Assembly: GCA_037957365.1 (NCBI GenBank)
Contig: JARHVA010000315.1
Coordinates: 2,274,001 to 2,338,000, forward strand
Direction: 5' to 3'
Source: Torreya grandis
Taxonomy: Eukaryota; Streptophyta; Pinopsida; Cupressales; Taxaceae
DNA length: 64,000 nucleotides
In this document: positions 53,831-64,000 of the stretch, in pieces
Layout of the letters: each line of letters opens with the position of its first letter
How positions within the stretch are numbered: position 1 is the first letter of the stretch
Notes under the pieces: generated by a model
Seen by the model: the letters and a program-made list of their open reading frames with translations, nothing else
What the model was told of the DNA's origin: nothing
The model's database searches: none
Made by a program: the position numbers and the translations under genes

Positions 53831-56750
53831 GATTTGAATCTAAGTTATTTAGAACTCATTTGAGGAAGAAATTTACTAACATTATGGAGGTCAATAGCAA
53901 CAAAAATAGTATGGAAGGAATAAACAGCTGCCAAGATAGCAGTAATGTAATGAAAGTGATATGGGATTGTTATGACTTCGGTTACAACAAAATGTTACCT
54001 TCCTCAGGTCCATGAATAATTCTTGCCTATTGGAAGAATCTATAGAGCCATCTCCAAGTGAGTGTGAAGCATATGAGTAATATCTGAATCTCTCAGAGCT
54101 CACTTCAAACTGGAAATCCAAGGAATGTCTTGATTTATCTTCAGAGCTATTTCTAAAACCAACCATTTAATAGATTACTTTTAGGCTAGTTTAATCAGTC
54201 ATATGTGACACTATTAGGCAATCATATTCTTGAATATGATAAGAACTACAAACCAAGCTACACGTATTCCTTCAAGAAATATACATAGGTCCACATTGTA
54301 GAGGATTGCAAACATCACCCACCCTCCTTTTCTCTTCCCAACCATGCCATCACACCTATACAACATAATGGATTTTTCCAATAGTTCAAAGAGTTCGAGG
54401 ATAATAATAAAAAAAAAACACCTTTCCTTGAAAAAACATGAACTTGCAATCAAGTGGCATGGTTTCACTAAATACAATAACAAATCGATAATTTTATTTT
54501 TATCTGCATACTCTTATGAACCATGAAGGTCTTGAATCTCTAATTCTTAAATTGTTTCAATCACCAACTTTACATATAAAATACATTAAGACCATTCGAT
54601 TTGCATCCTTAAATGATTCAAATCAATTTTATATCAATCTGTGGAAATACAATCACACCAATTAGATGATGAGAGTTTATTTTTCTAACTTATGGTACGA
54701 GCTTATGTCTGGATTTGTGTTATAAATTTAAATTTGAGTTTTGGAGGGATTTTTTTTTTTTTTAAATGTGGGAAATGTTTGTATCGCATTTTGTGTCGAG
54801 CCTATTTTTTGGACATTAAAATGGTCAACAAATCATCAAATCATATTTTTTCACTTGGTGATGAAAAATTGGCATTAATAAAATTTGGATAATGCAAATT
54901 TACATTATAGGAAGACATAATTTCATGTTGTTGATGCAAACATTGATGCACCATGTGTCACTGAAAGAAAAATTACTAAATTGGAGAACTATTATCTTGC
55001 CAAATTTAATGTGACCATGTCTGATGCAAATTATATTAGTAAAATTTATTGATGCATATTTTGTGTCAGTAATAACCCAAAAAAAATCTATTAAAAACTT
55101 GTCACAAATTAATGAAAATATACCAGTGAATCTCAATAAAATTATTATTCTTTTTTTTAATTTTATTTATTTTAAGATTATGGATTATGAAGACTCCATG
55201 TATTAATAAATGTATTGTAGACACATAATTATAGTGGTCACAAGTACTTGACAATTTTAATTCTTGATGAATTTTAAATCACTTAACTCATGCTCAAATA
55301 CATGACTCTTATTCGCCATTCCTCTGGTCTCTATTTATATACAAGCCTGACCCCTCTATTCATCATCACTACTTCACATGAATTTCCAAGTCAATGCTCA
55401 AAATTGCTTTATATCAATCTCCTGATGCTTCCAATCTTAGGATATGTGTCCCTAATTTTCTTGGATAGGTTCACGCTAGGTAGACATGCTTGTTGTCACG
55501 GACCTGTTCACCTAGTGAGGCCTTGTACTTGTGCCATTTAACAGGTAGTTTCCAAATTTAAAAATATTCATTGGGGTCATTCATATGATTCACAAGTTGG
55601 TTACAGGAAATTATTCAAAATATTCATAATAAATACAAATCAAATGCCATTCATTATTCCTAGCTTGACACTATTTATTAAACACATATACATTATTGCA
55701 CATTGAGAAAATATGCCATATTCTTCCCAAATTCAAGACCATTCACTAGAAGCAATCAAAATCCAAGCCTAAATTATCTCAAAAAAAATCAAGATCTAAT
55801 ATATTCAAGCATCAAAGTCAAATCTCTAGATGCATACACATAGTTGATGAACATAATTGCACAATCACTCGGGATGGGAGAACTATGTGTGGCTTAATTC
55901 TCTCTTAAGAATATTTGGATGCATAGGTAATGACCAATCATCAAAGGGGGTGATTGAGGTCAATTCAACCCATTACACTTATTCTAACTTTATATAGGTT
56001 TTTAGCTCTTGTGAGCACCCCTAAGGTTTACAAAGCAAAGAGAAAAAAAATAGAAATTTCCACACAGTGATAACATAAGCAAAGTATCTCAACCCAATCA
56101 GCAGACTTGAAGGTGTAAGTGATAAAGCAATTAGTTTCATCAAAGTCAAAGTGGAAAAGTCTATAGTCAATAAACATCGTGGCCTACATTATTGTCTAGG
56201 GAGCATGTACCTATCCAGACATAGTAAAAAAAATCTACTATAAGTTTGAGTTGTCATAGTCTTACTTAACCTTAATTTACACTAGCAGACATTAGTTAAA
56301 GCATTCAACCCTTTAGTAAACTAGTTTCTAACACACTTCTCTATCGACATCGGTGAAAAACTATCTTATGCATAGATTGTTAAACTCAAACAAAGGTCTA
56401 ATAAGCCAATCATTAAATATTTTTGCAATGCAAAACTATGTTAGCTAAGATGAAAAATTCCATGGCAGATAATGAGTTACAACATATCTTCACACAAAGT
56501 TTGCTAGTACCACTCCACAAATGTATCATGTTTAAAAAACTCAAATATTTTGATGAGTTATGCCATATAGTTAAAAAATAATAAGTAAAGCTCATAACTT
56601 TGAACAAACTTGAGTACACACCAAATACTCCATCTACTTCAAATACTAAGTTTCAAAACAAATCAACCTACAAGGTTAAATCTAATAAAAGCAAGCATGA
56701 AGCATAAGTAACAACCAATGCAATATCAAAACCAACGAATAAGCTTTTGT
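53831..56750. other. No gene seen
   Basis: Short open frames only, without recognisable motifs; A+T-rich intergenic DNA. Confidence 0.5.
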
Positions 56751-56759
56751 CATCAGCCC

Positions 56760-59093
56760 CACCAAGGTGGTAATTTTACCATCACCTATCATTGCACCTC
56801 AACATTACCACCCAATGCACTTTGAAATATTTCACCATTTGCATGTTATATATGGCATTTCCCTTTCTTCCATGGGTATGAGTATGGTGTTTAGGTATGT
56901 TCTTAACCCTGATGTAATTTCTCTAGGTGTCAATATATTGGCAACATAGATGAAAAGAAGCCATGAGATAACCTTTGGAATCTTAGTGCCGTGTCGCCAT
57001 ATCAATGTCATTGTAGCATTGATTTGCGTCTCACATTGGGCGTGGACCCCTATCGCAATTAAATTAGCGTCATGATGTCATTGTCCACTCTTGACAATAC
57101 CAAACGTCCAATCAAAGATCCCACCACCCTACATTTTACACACCCTTTTGCAATGGGTGCAATACATGTAAATCCAACAATTGCCCTAAATCTTTATATG
57201 GTGTAGGATATCATTTTACCTTACCATCACCACTTGACTCCCGTTGAATTATTTCCACCCTTAACAATAAAAATGGTCATTCAAAGATGCTACCACGTTG
57301 TAAACTATAGATCCATTTGTAATGCGTAATGGTCATGTAAATCCAAATGTTGTCTTGAATCTAGGTCTTTTGTTTGATATGGCCCCCTTGGTGTACGATA
57401 TAATCAAAAATACCAATCCATTTCCCCTGACCATCGTTGCTCATCTCACTTTGAAATATTTTACTATTTTCATGTTCTAGTAGATATACATGCAAAGTTT
57501 AGTGACATGGCAAATTTGTCAATGCAATATTGAGCTTCTATCGAACTATTTCAGTTACCTAATAAATCCCTGAAACATGTGTCACCTAAATGAAAACAGG
57601 GGTTAAATATCCAATAGCTCCTCTAAAAATGTAGAGAATGCACCATGTGTCAATTTAGAAGAAATTAAAACTAATGGACAAAAACTATGACTGCTTAAGC
57701 TATTTAAAAACTAATTTGATGACTCTAAAATCAATTAGATAAAAACTGTAAAAGGCTCTTTCAGTGTAACCACTAGTGCTGCCAATTTTTGGTAGTCTAT
57801 TGGACTTAGGAACACATCCACACCAGTCTCTACATACTCTATACAAGCACTTTAGTGCTCTGATGTATATAAAATTAGGCACCACCTCGATGATTATAGC
57901 TTTCCTTGTGGATGTTGCAACTATCATATTGAAGAACATAAGTTACACTAAAATGGATGTAAGTTTATATTTTGATAAGAGGGGCTTTGTAAAACCAAAG
58001 AGTGTAAATCGAGAGTTGTACCTCACTCAACACCCATGACCGCTGACCCCATCTCACCTTTTGTGCACGAAGTGTATATATATATAATATTTTTTTATAT
58101 TACATGTTAGTTATTATATAATATATTATAATATTTTTGTAAATTAAACATTACTTATATAATAGACATGAATATTATATTATGTAATATATAAATATTA
58201 TATCATATAGTATATATTATAACATTTTTTTAAATTAAAGCATTGACAATTTAAAACTTCAATATAAACGATTATAAAGAGGCTCAAATTTTTAAACTTA
58301 AAACCACCACCTAAACATCACAAAACCATGAATTGGGAAAAGGTGGTTTATTAAAGACTTGAAGTCAAAGCAGGTTGGCAACAAGGGAATGAGAGAAGTC
58401 ACAACTTTCACATTATTTCATAAACGATGTCCCCTTATGCACCCATGTGGCAGGGAATTTGAAAAATCTTTGATACTCACTTCAACCATAATGAAAGCAA
58501 CAAGATAGACTTCAGAACCTCAATTTATTGCCCCCATATTAGCAAAATTACATTATTGATTTGATTTGCACATCAAACGTGTAGTCTTTTTGTAATCAAA
58601 TAGAAAATAGTAAATAAAAGATGCCACCACCTTGCAAGCTACAAACCCCTTTGCAATGGGTGTAGCTCATATAAATTCAAGAACTGCCCTGAAGTTGGGA
58701 CATGTGTATGAAGTGTCTGATATGGTGTCAATATATTGGCAATGTAGACAAACGTAAGCTGTAATATAGACTTTAAAACCTTAATGTCTTGTCTCCACAT
58801 CAACAACATTATAGTACTAATTTGAATCGAACATCAGACATGGATCTTTCTTGAAATTAAATCATCCTCATGTCTTCCTCATCAACCCTTGACAATAGAA
58901 AACATCCAATCAAAGAATCTGCTACCCTGCACGCTGCACACCCTTTTGCAATGGGTGCAAGTCATGTAAATCTAACAACTTCCCAAATTCAGATATGGTG
59001 TAGGGTATTATTGCAGTATATTCCCATTTTAACCATATGACGTGGACAACACCTAATGCGTGAGAATTAAACCTACCAAACCTACTTGCCACC
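56760..59093. repeat. Degenerate interspersed repeat field (left part)
   Basis: A phrase of about 90 bp (ATGC.ACCACCCTACA...CCCTTTTGCAATGGGTG.A..TCATGTAAATCCAACAA.TGCCC) recurs near 57,115, 57,275, 58,615 and 58,910, with neighbours such as GGTGTCAATATATTGGCAA (56,927 and 58,724) and CTTGACAATA..AAACGTCCAATCAAAGA. It behaves like a repeat unit of several hundred bp, heavily diverged and interrupted by unrelated DNA (57,480-58,350, including AT-rich 58,080-58,230). Confidence 0.7.
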
Positions 59094-59327
59094 TATTAAA
59101 AAATATTGGAACGTGAATAATTATTTTAATCAGCTAATGTAATAAACATTATAAAGGCTATTATATAGCTATGAAAGTAGTTCAAACAACCTCCAATAAA
59201 ATAGCATAGAGGCATAACCAAATAACCTAGAATAAGTCTACGGGTGAAACAATAAACAAATTAATTAACTCTTATTTAGAGTTATTTATCCTATGGTGAA
59301 TTAATCACTATAAAATATTATCTAACA
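59094..59327 (-). repeat. copia 3' LTR
   Basis: 234 bp, starts (minus) TGTTAGATAATATTTTATAG directly after the polypurine tract. Confidence 0.88.
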
Positions 59328-59804
59328 TTCCCCCTCCTTAGTTCAACATATATCGAAGTGAACATGAGAGAAATTCTCTAAATGCCTCAAATTTGTCACG
59401 TGCAAGTGACTTAGTGAAGACATCTGCACATTGTTCTTCTGTCGGGAAATACTGGAGTTGGATGTTATGTTATTGTACATGTTCGCGAATGAAATGAACT
59501 TGCACCTCAATGTGTTTTGTGCATTCATGAAAGATTGGATTACGAACAAGTTTGAGAACACCCTCATTGTCACAGTACAGGATGGTAGGCGTCTTCTACG
59601 ATACTTGCAATCTTTCTAGTATACGATGTAACCCAATCACTTTGTAGGCAGCTCCTCTTGCAACACGATATTCTATCTTTAGTGGAATATTGAGAAACAA
59701 ACTTTTGTTTCTTGCTCCCCAGGATAAATGTTAGGTTGTGGAGCTAAAAGCTTCATTGATGCAGACACAGAGGAGGTTGCAGAAGGGTTGCGGAGTGTCA
59801 CAGA

Positions 59805-59925
59805 CAACGGCGTAAGTCAGGCCAATCGACGTTGGCATGATAAGCCAGGAGAGCAACCGACGTCAGTCAATAGTCGGTCGGCGTCGGCGACCCCCAGGCA
59901 AACAAGGACCGACGTCGGTCACCTG
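59805..59925. promoter_or_regulatory. CpG-rich block with GACGTC palindromes in the solo LTR
   Basis: GACCGACGTCGGTC at 59907-59920 is a perfect 14-bp palindrome. Related CCGACGTCAGTC and GTCGGTCGGCGTCGGCGA lie just upstream. GACGTC is the core of bZIP-type binding sites; in an LTR U3 region this could be an enhancer. The sequence is certain, the role inferred. Confidence 0.45.
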
Positions 59926-60520
59926 TGTGGTTCGACTGCGAGTGTTTTACGGGCAGTTAGTTGACGAACCAAGTGTTTGCATGTCAAGAGCCAATTTTAG
60001 ACTGAGAGTTGCGGATCTAATTATTGTATTATGTGTCTAATTATTGTTTGGATGAGATCTATATAATAGACTCATGGATTGTATTGTAAACTAGTGCTAG
60101 AGAGTAAGAGAGCAATATTATAAGCTCCTTCTGTGTGTGAGGTGAGCAATGGTGTGTTCCTCCTAGTGCCATAGTACCAAGTGTGGGTGCTGGATTGGAG
60201 AATCAGCAGGGTTCTTCATGTATGTATGATCTTGGTCATCAGGTGAGCATGGCTTCTATAGGAGATCTACATGGTAAGTAAGATCATTGATCTGTAGGTG
60301 TATGTGTGTGCAAGGTCAAGGTTCACAGGTGTGCAGAACCAGATTGATTTGCAGGTGTGCAAGATCAGAGAAGACAACAACACAACAGGGAGCAGAATCA
60401 GGTGGGATCTACTTAGAGTACAGGTGTGTACTCAGAGCAAAGAGGAAGGCAAGGAAGATCCTTCCATAAGTAAGGTCTATTGAGGTGCAGGTTGTTGCAG
60501 GTTCAGGAGAGATCTACTTG

Positions 60521-60600
60521 AAGTACGTTGAGTACTTGTGGAGTACGTTGAGTACTTGTGGAGTGCGTGGAGCACTTGTGGAGTGTGTGAAGCACAGGTG
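60521..60600. repeat. 20-bp minisatellite in the solo LTR
   Basis: Four 20-bp units of the type GAGTACGTTGAGTACTTGTG, at 60521, 60541, 60561 and 60581; the last two are diverged (GAGTGCGTGGAGCACTTGTG and GAGTGTGTGAAGCACAGGTG). Confidence 0.9.
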
Positions 60601-61528
60601 TAAGGTGAACACCAACTCAGTATTTGAGTTGGGTGTTGGGACCTAAAAAAGAGAGCTTTGAGGAGAGAATTACTGTTCACTTGAGGTGTGGGAAGCCTCT
60701 GAAGAGGTGGTGGAGAAGAAGTGGCATCTACTTTATTGTATTCTTTTCTGTATGAGTATTAATACAAGTTGTGTATTGTCTCTCATATCTTGTGTTATTT
60801 CTGGATTCTAGTTACTTGTTGATTCTGGTTATTTCCTAATATTAAGTTGCTTGTATTTGGTAATCAATTGTGTGCTTCCGGTATTCATATCCCAACAATA
60901 AAGGATCAGATCCTAAAAAGAACACATATCCAGAAGTGGATTTTCTGTCATCAGAGGATCAAATCCTAAAAAGAACACATATCCAGAAGTGGATTTTCTG
61001 TCATCAATATTTCCTGCATGATTTGAGTCAGAATATCCTGTCAAGAAGAAATTATCATTCTTATATTCTAGGCCGAAGTCCATTGTACCCTTGATATATC
61101 TTAGTATTCGCTTTGTTGCTTTCCAGTGAGACATCTTTGGCCCCTATATGAACCTTGAAAGATAGCTAGCTGCATAGCTAATGTTTGACCTAATATATGT
61201 TAAGTAAATAAGACTCCCAAGCAACTATTGATAGAGAGTTGGATTTACTTACGGTGATGGATTTATACGAGACAACTGAAGCCTTGTCTCCATAGGTGCA
61301 TCAATTAGATTACTATCCATCATCCTAAATTTATCGAGCATTGTCTTGGAATATTTCATCTAGGACACAAAGATGTGGTGTTCCTTTTGCTATACTTCTA
61401 ATCCAAGACAATAGTTTAAAAGCCCGAGATATGTCATGCCGCATGATCGGTTAAGATCTTTCTTGGTTGCATCTATCATCTCCACTGAACTGCCAGTGAT
61501 GACTAGATCATTGAATATACTACAACGA

Positions 61529-61930
61529 TTACAATATCTCCCCTTGTTTTAGGTAGAGATTTGGATCGTAGGGACATCTTTGAAATCCATGTTGGATGAG
61601 ATGTTCATCGATATTTCTGTACCAAGCTCGGGGAGCCTGTTTGAGACCATACAAAGATTTTATTAGTTTACATACTTTTTCTTCATTACCAGGTGAGACA
61701 AAATCTTTTGGTTGTGTCATGTAAATTTCTTCTTGTAGATCTCTGTTGAAAAAGACACTTTTACATCCATTTTGTGGATCTTCCATCCAAATTATGCAGC
61801 AAGAGCAAATATCATTCTGATTGTTTTGATCTTGGCCGTAGGAGCAAATGTCTCCTCATAATCTATGTCTTCTTTATGTGCATAACCCTTATTTATTTCC
61901 AATGATTTAAAGGGACGATGCCCAGATGTT
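61529..61930 (-). pseudogene. copia reverse transcriptase fragment
   Basis: Minus strand: HKEDIDYEETFAPTAKIKTI (about 61,880) leads through a frame change to LQEEIYMTQPKDFVSPGNEE and VCKLIKSLYGLKQAPRAWYR, the diagnostic Ty1/copia RT core. Stops interrupt it. Confidence 0.9.
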
Positions 61931-62921
61931 GTTGTTGCAACTATGTTAGGTTATGGATGCAGTAACTTAAGCACGATGACTTTACCCATAAACGTGAGTC
62001 AAAGGCATCGCTTGTACCGAACACTACAATTGAGTTTGAAAACTTGTGATTTTCTAATTTATTTGCTTGCAAGAATGAAATATTACAATGTTTTTTTGCA
62101 AATACAAAGTACAATATACATAAAAAACACTAAATCCGTATTTCAAAATAATATCGCCCCTTTTAAAATTTTTTTATGACTTTCCTAGCTAAATTTAACT
62201 AGTTACAACTAAATTTGGTGGGATTGCCAAAGTTAGTGGAAATGCCAAAGTTGGTTTTTCTTTCAAAATTGGATTTGGGAGGATGTGAACCTCCAACCTA
62301 CTCTTTGCTAAAAAGGCGACCTACCAACCCATCTATTCATAAATACAAGTATGTAAAGGACAAAACTTGTAATTAAAGACTTAAAAATTGCAAACCATAC
62401 CTTGTGAAAAATACCACAAATTTGAAGATAGGCGGTTTTGGAGATAATTTCCTACAAAGAACCTTTTTTTAATGGCAATTTTGGATGGAAAGAAGGCGGT
62501 TTTCAACTCTTAAACGCTGATTTTGCTTCTTTAAAGAAATTTAGCGCTCCAATGAAGAATCAAATCCTTATAACCATTAATGCACTTTTTCTTAATATTT
62601 TGAAGTGGATTTAGCACATCGCCTTTCCTTGACCAAACATATGAAGGCATGCTGCATATATGTTGATTTTATCATTCCAAAAAATAATATACGCTGGAAA
62701 AAGAATATTAAAATGCTTTATTTGCATAAATATTGTTGTATTTTCAGTAATGAGAGTAAGTGCTTCTCCAAGGCATGTTTTAATGCCAAAAACAAAGACA
62801 TTCAATTATAAATTGAATAAATGCATATCTGAGAGCACGGGCTGCTCATTCATCCTTTAGCTGTGGTATGAGGGTGCCTCGGGGCTCCACGTTCTGCAAA
62901 TATCTTGGAAAAAAAATACCT
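61931..62921. other. Unassigned DNA replacing the 5' coding part of the copia element
   Basis: Between the RT remnant and the primer-binding site, where gag, protease and integrase should be. No homology apart from the tRNA-like segment. Probably deletion plus filler or an unidentified insertion. Confidence 0.5.
62270..62338 (-). other. tRNA-like segment with Pol III A/B-box-like motifs (SINE or tRNA relic)
   Basis: On the minus strand GGGTTGGTAGG (62330-62320) resembles an A box and D-loop. About 30 nt on, GGAGG-TTCACAT-CCTCC (62294-62278) forms a perfect 5-bp T-arm stem with a 7-nt loop around a B-box-like GGTTCACATCC. The anticodon and acceptor stems do not pair well, so this is not a functional tRNA gene; a SINE head or degenerate tRNA is possible. 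Confidence 0.35.
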
Positions 62922-62935
62922 TCTCTGATACCAAA

Positions 62936-63156
62936 TAGTAAAAAATATTAGAGCATGAATAACTATTTTAATAAACATTACAAAGGCTATTATATAGCCA
63001 TGAAAGTAGTTCAAACAACCTCCTATAAAATAACATAGAGGCATAACAAAATGACCAAGAATAAGTCTACAAATGAAACAATAAGCAAATTAATTAATTC
63101 TTATTTAGAGTTATTTACCGTATGGTGAATTAATCATTATAAAATATTATCTAATG
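62936..63156 (-). repeat. copia 5' LTR
   Basis: 221 bp, starts (minus) at CATTAGATAATATTTTATAA and ends next to the primer-binding site. It differs from the 3' LTR by substitutions, an altered first dinucleotide (CA for TG), and a short deletion. Confidence 0.85.
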
Positions 63157-64000
63157 CCCCCTGGGACCGATCGCCATCGATCACCTTTTCTCTCAACGCG
63201 TACTCCTCAACCACGACATTCACATTATATCACCAATCTTACCCCCTTATGCACACGTGGAATGCACTTTTTAAACACTTTGGTACTCACCTCAACCTCA
63301 ATGAAACCAATAAGATAGACTCCATAACTTCAATGTATTACCTACAAATCAACAACATTGCATTGTTGCTTTGATCCACACATTAGACATGCATTCCTTT
63401 CGTAATCAAATAGAAAATAATCATTAAAAGATGCCACCACCCTACAAAATACAACCCCCTTTACAATGTGTGTAGGTCATGTAAATCCAACAAGTGCCCT
63501 AAAGTCGAGGCATGTTTATGATATGGATCGTATGGCGTATGATATAACTTGAGATACCCTATCATTTCTCCTCATCATCACTAGCATGTAATTTCTGGAG
63601 GTGTCAATATATTTGCATCATAGACGAACATAAGCTACAATATAGACTTTGGTGAGATGGTGTTGGTGGCAATGGGTTTCAAGTTACCCACAAAACTAAA
63701 TTAAAACAAAAGTTGTTTGATCGTATATTGATGTGTGTGTTAATGTCAACAATGTCAAAAGTATACACTCTAGACTGCAGTTATTAATAATATATTGTAC
63801 TATATAATATTTATATATTATTATATTTACATATAATTACAATATATTATATTATAAAATATATTTTTTGTGTTTTTTTTTGTAAGTGTTTTCTTTTCAT
63901 TTATGGAGTATATTTCCCTTTTAAGTGTATGATGTGGGCACACCCTACTACATGTTTATTAAACCTACCAACTCTCCCTGCCACTTAAGACTGATCGCCA
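63157..64000. repeat. Degenerate interspersed repeat field (right part)
   Basis: The same phrases resume right of the copia element: AGATGCCACCACCCTACAAA near 63,430, GTAGGTCATGTAAATCCAAC near 63,471, GGTGTCAATATATTTGCA near 63,599, and ATTAAACCTACCAA...TGCCAC at the window end. The latter matches 59,060-59,093 immediately left of the copia insertion. Confidence 0.7.

Larger units (their letters stand above)
59729..60897 (+). mobile_element. Solo LTR, 1,169 bp, inserted in copia RNase H
   Basis: Starts TGTTAGGTTG, ends CCCAACA (inverted TGTTRGG ends), flanked by a perfect 5-bp duplication ATAAA (59724-59728, 60898-60902). No internal retrotransposon sequence, so it is most simply a solo LTR left by LTR-LTR recombination. 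The family is unknown; orientation is chosen by the TG...CA reading and a poly(T)-free 3' end, and is uncertain. Confidence 0.88.
59341..61134 (-). pseudogene. copia RNase H region, split by a solo LTR
   Basis: First part (61,134-60,898): KATKRILRYIKGTMDFGLEY and GYSDSNHAGNIDDRKSTSGY. The second part resumes at 59,728 with SKKQKFVSQYSTKDRIS and ends with EEQCADVFTKSLARD-like text near 59,400, the normal copia C-terminus. The two halves are separated by the 1,169-bp solo LTR. A 53-bp tandem duplication (60903-60955, 60956-61008) shifts the frame. Confidence 0.88.
59094..63156 (-). mobile_element. Ty1/copia retrotransposon, defective, with a solo LTR nested inside
   Basis: Minus-strand element. 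5' LTR 62936-63156 and 3' LTR 59094-59327 are collinear. A primer-binding site TGGTATCAGAGA (62933-62922, complementary to initiator tRNA-Met) directly follows the 5' LTR, and a polypurine tract AAGGAGGGGGAA (59339-59328) precedes the 3' LTR. The flanking 5-bp target duplication is CCACC / CCCCC (one mismatch). RT and RNase H remnants are present; gag, protease and integrase are not, replaced by about 0.9 kb of unassigned DNA (61.95-62.9 kb). It cannot move on its own. Confidence 0.9.

Overview
This window looks like nuclear DNA from a seed plant with a large, repeat-rich genome, most likely a gymnosperm (conifer-type). The reasons are very low gene density, an A+T-rich background, layered decayed Ty3/gypsy, Ty1/copia, LINE and hAT elements, GT-AG introns, and a plant-type secreted glycosidase gene with a 23-kb intron. 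I found no CRISPR array, no operon and no rRNA gene. The conifer assignment is inference.

The only intact gene I can support is on the minus strand, from about 49,436 down to 20,240. It is a 14-exon glycoside hydrolase family 27 gene (plant beta-L-arabinopyranosidase / alpha-galactosidase, APSE type). All 14 exons join in frame to a 631-codon product with a signal peptide, both catalytic aspartates in their motifs, and a stop. Exons 1-5 (49,436-46,093) are separated from exons 6-14 (23,113-20,240) by a 22,979-bp intron 5.

Intron 5 holds a nested stack of elements. (a) A decayed LINE on the plus strand runs from about 24.25 to 37.1 kb. It is interrupted by a small hAT element (25,066-25,505) and a 5-kb hAT with transposase remnants (29,652-34,705). 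(b) A foldback element lies at 37,381-37,523. (c) A Ty3/gypsy chromovirus runs from 39,221 to about 45,198; its RT-RNase H-integrase core is deleted, and two more hAT elements sit inside it (39,278-40,543 and 41,767-42,138). All four hATs keep 8-bp target-site duplications.

Left of the gene (1-20 kb) is old gypsy-type debris: a long stop-riddled reading frame with in-frame repeats (1.35-3.7 kb) followed by an LTR start (5,973), a minus-strand gag remnant with a zinc knuckle (9.4-11.3 kb), and a plus-strand protease remnant (13.1-14.4 kb). Several short tandem arrays follow.

Right of the gene (49.9-64 kb) are a minus-strand leucine-rich-repeat receptor pseudogene (52.3-53.8 kb), a dispersed degenerate repeat family (56.7-59.1 and 63.2-64 kb), and a minus-strand Ty1/copia element (59,094-63,156). 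The copia element has inserted into that repeat field and itself carries a 1,169-bp solo LTR (59,729-60,897) with a perfect 5-bp target duplication.

I do not see a new defence-type or enzymatic system. The most noteworthy structure is the intact glycosidase gene read across a 23-kb, four-deep nested transposon intron. The next is a coherent hAT family of one transposase-bearing copy and three short derivatives.
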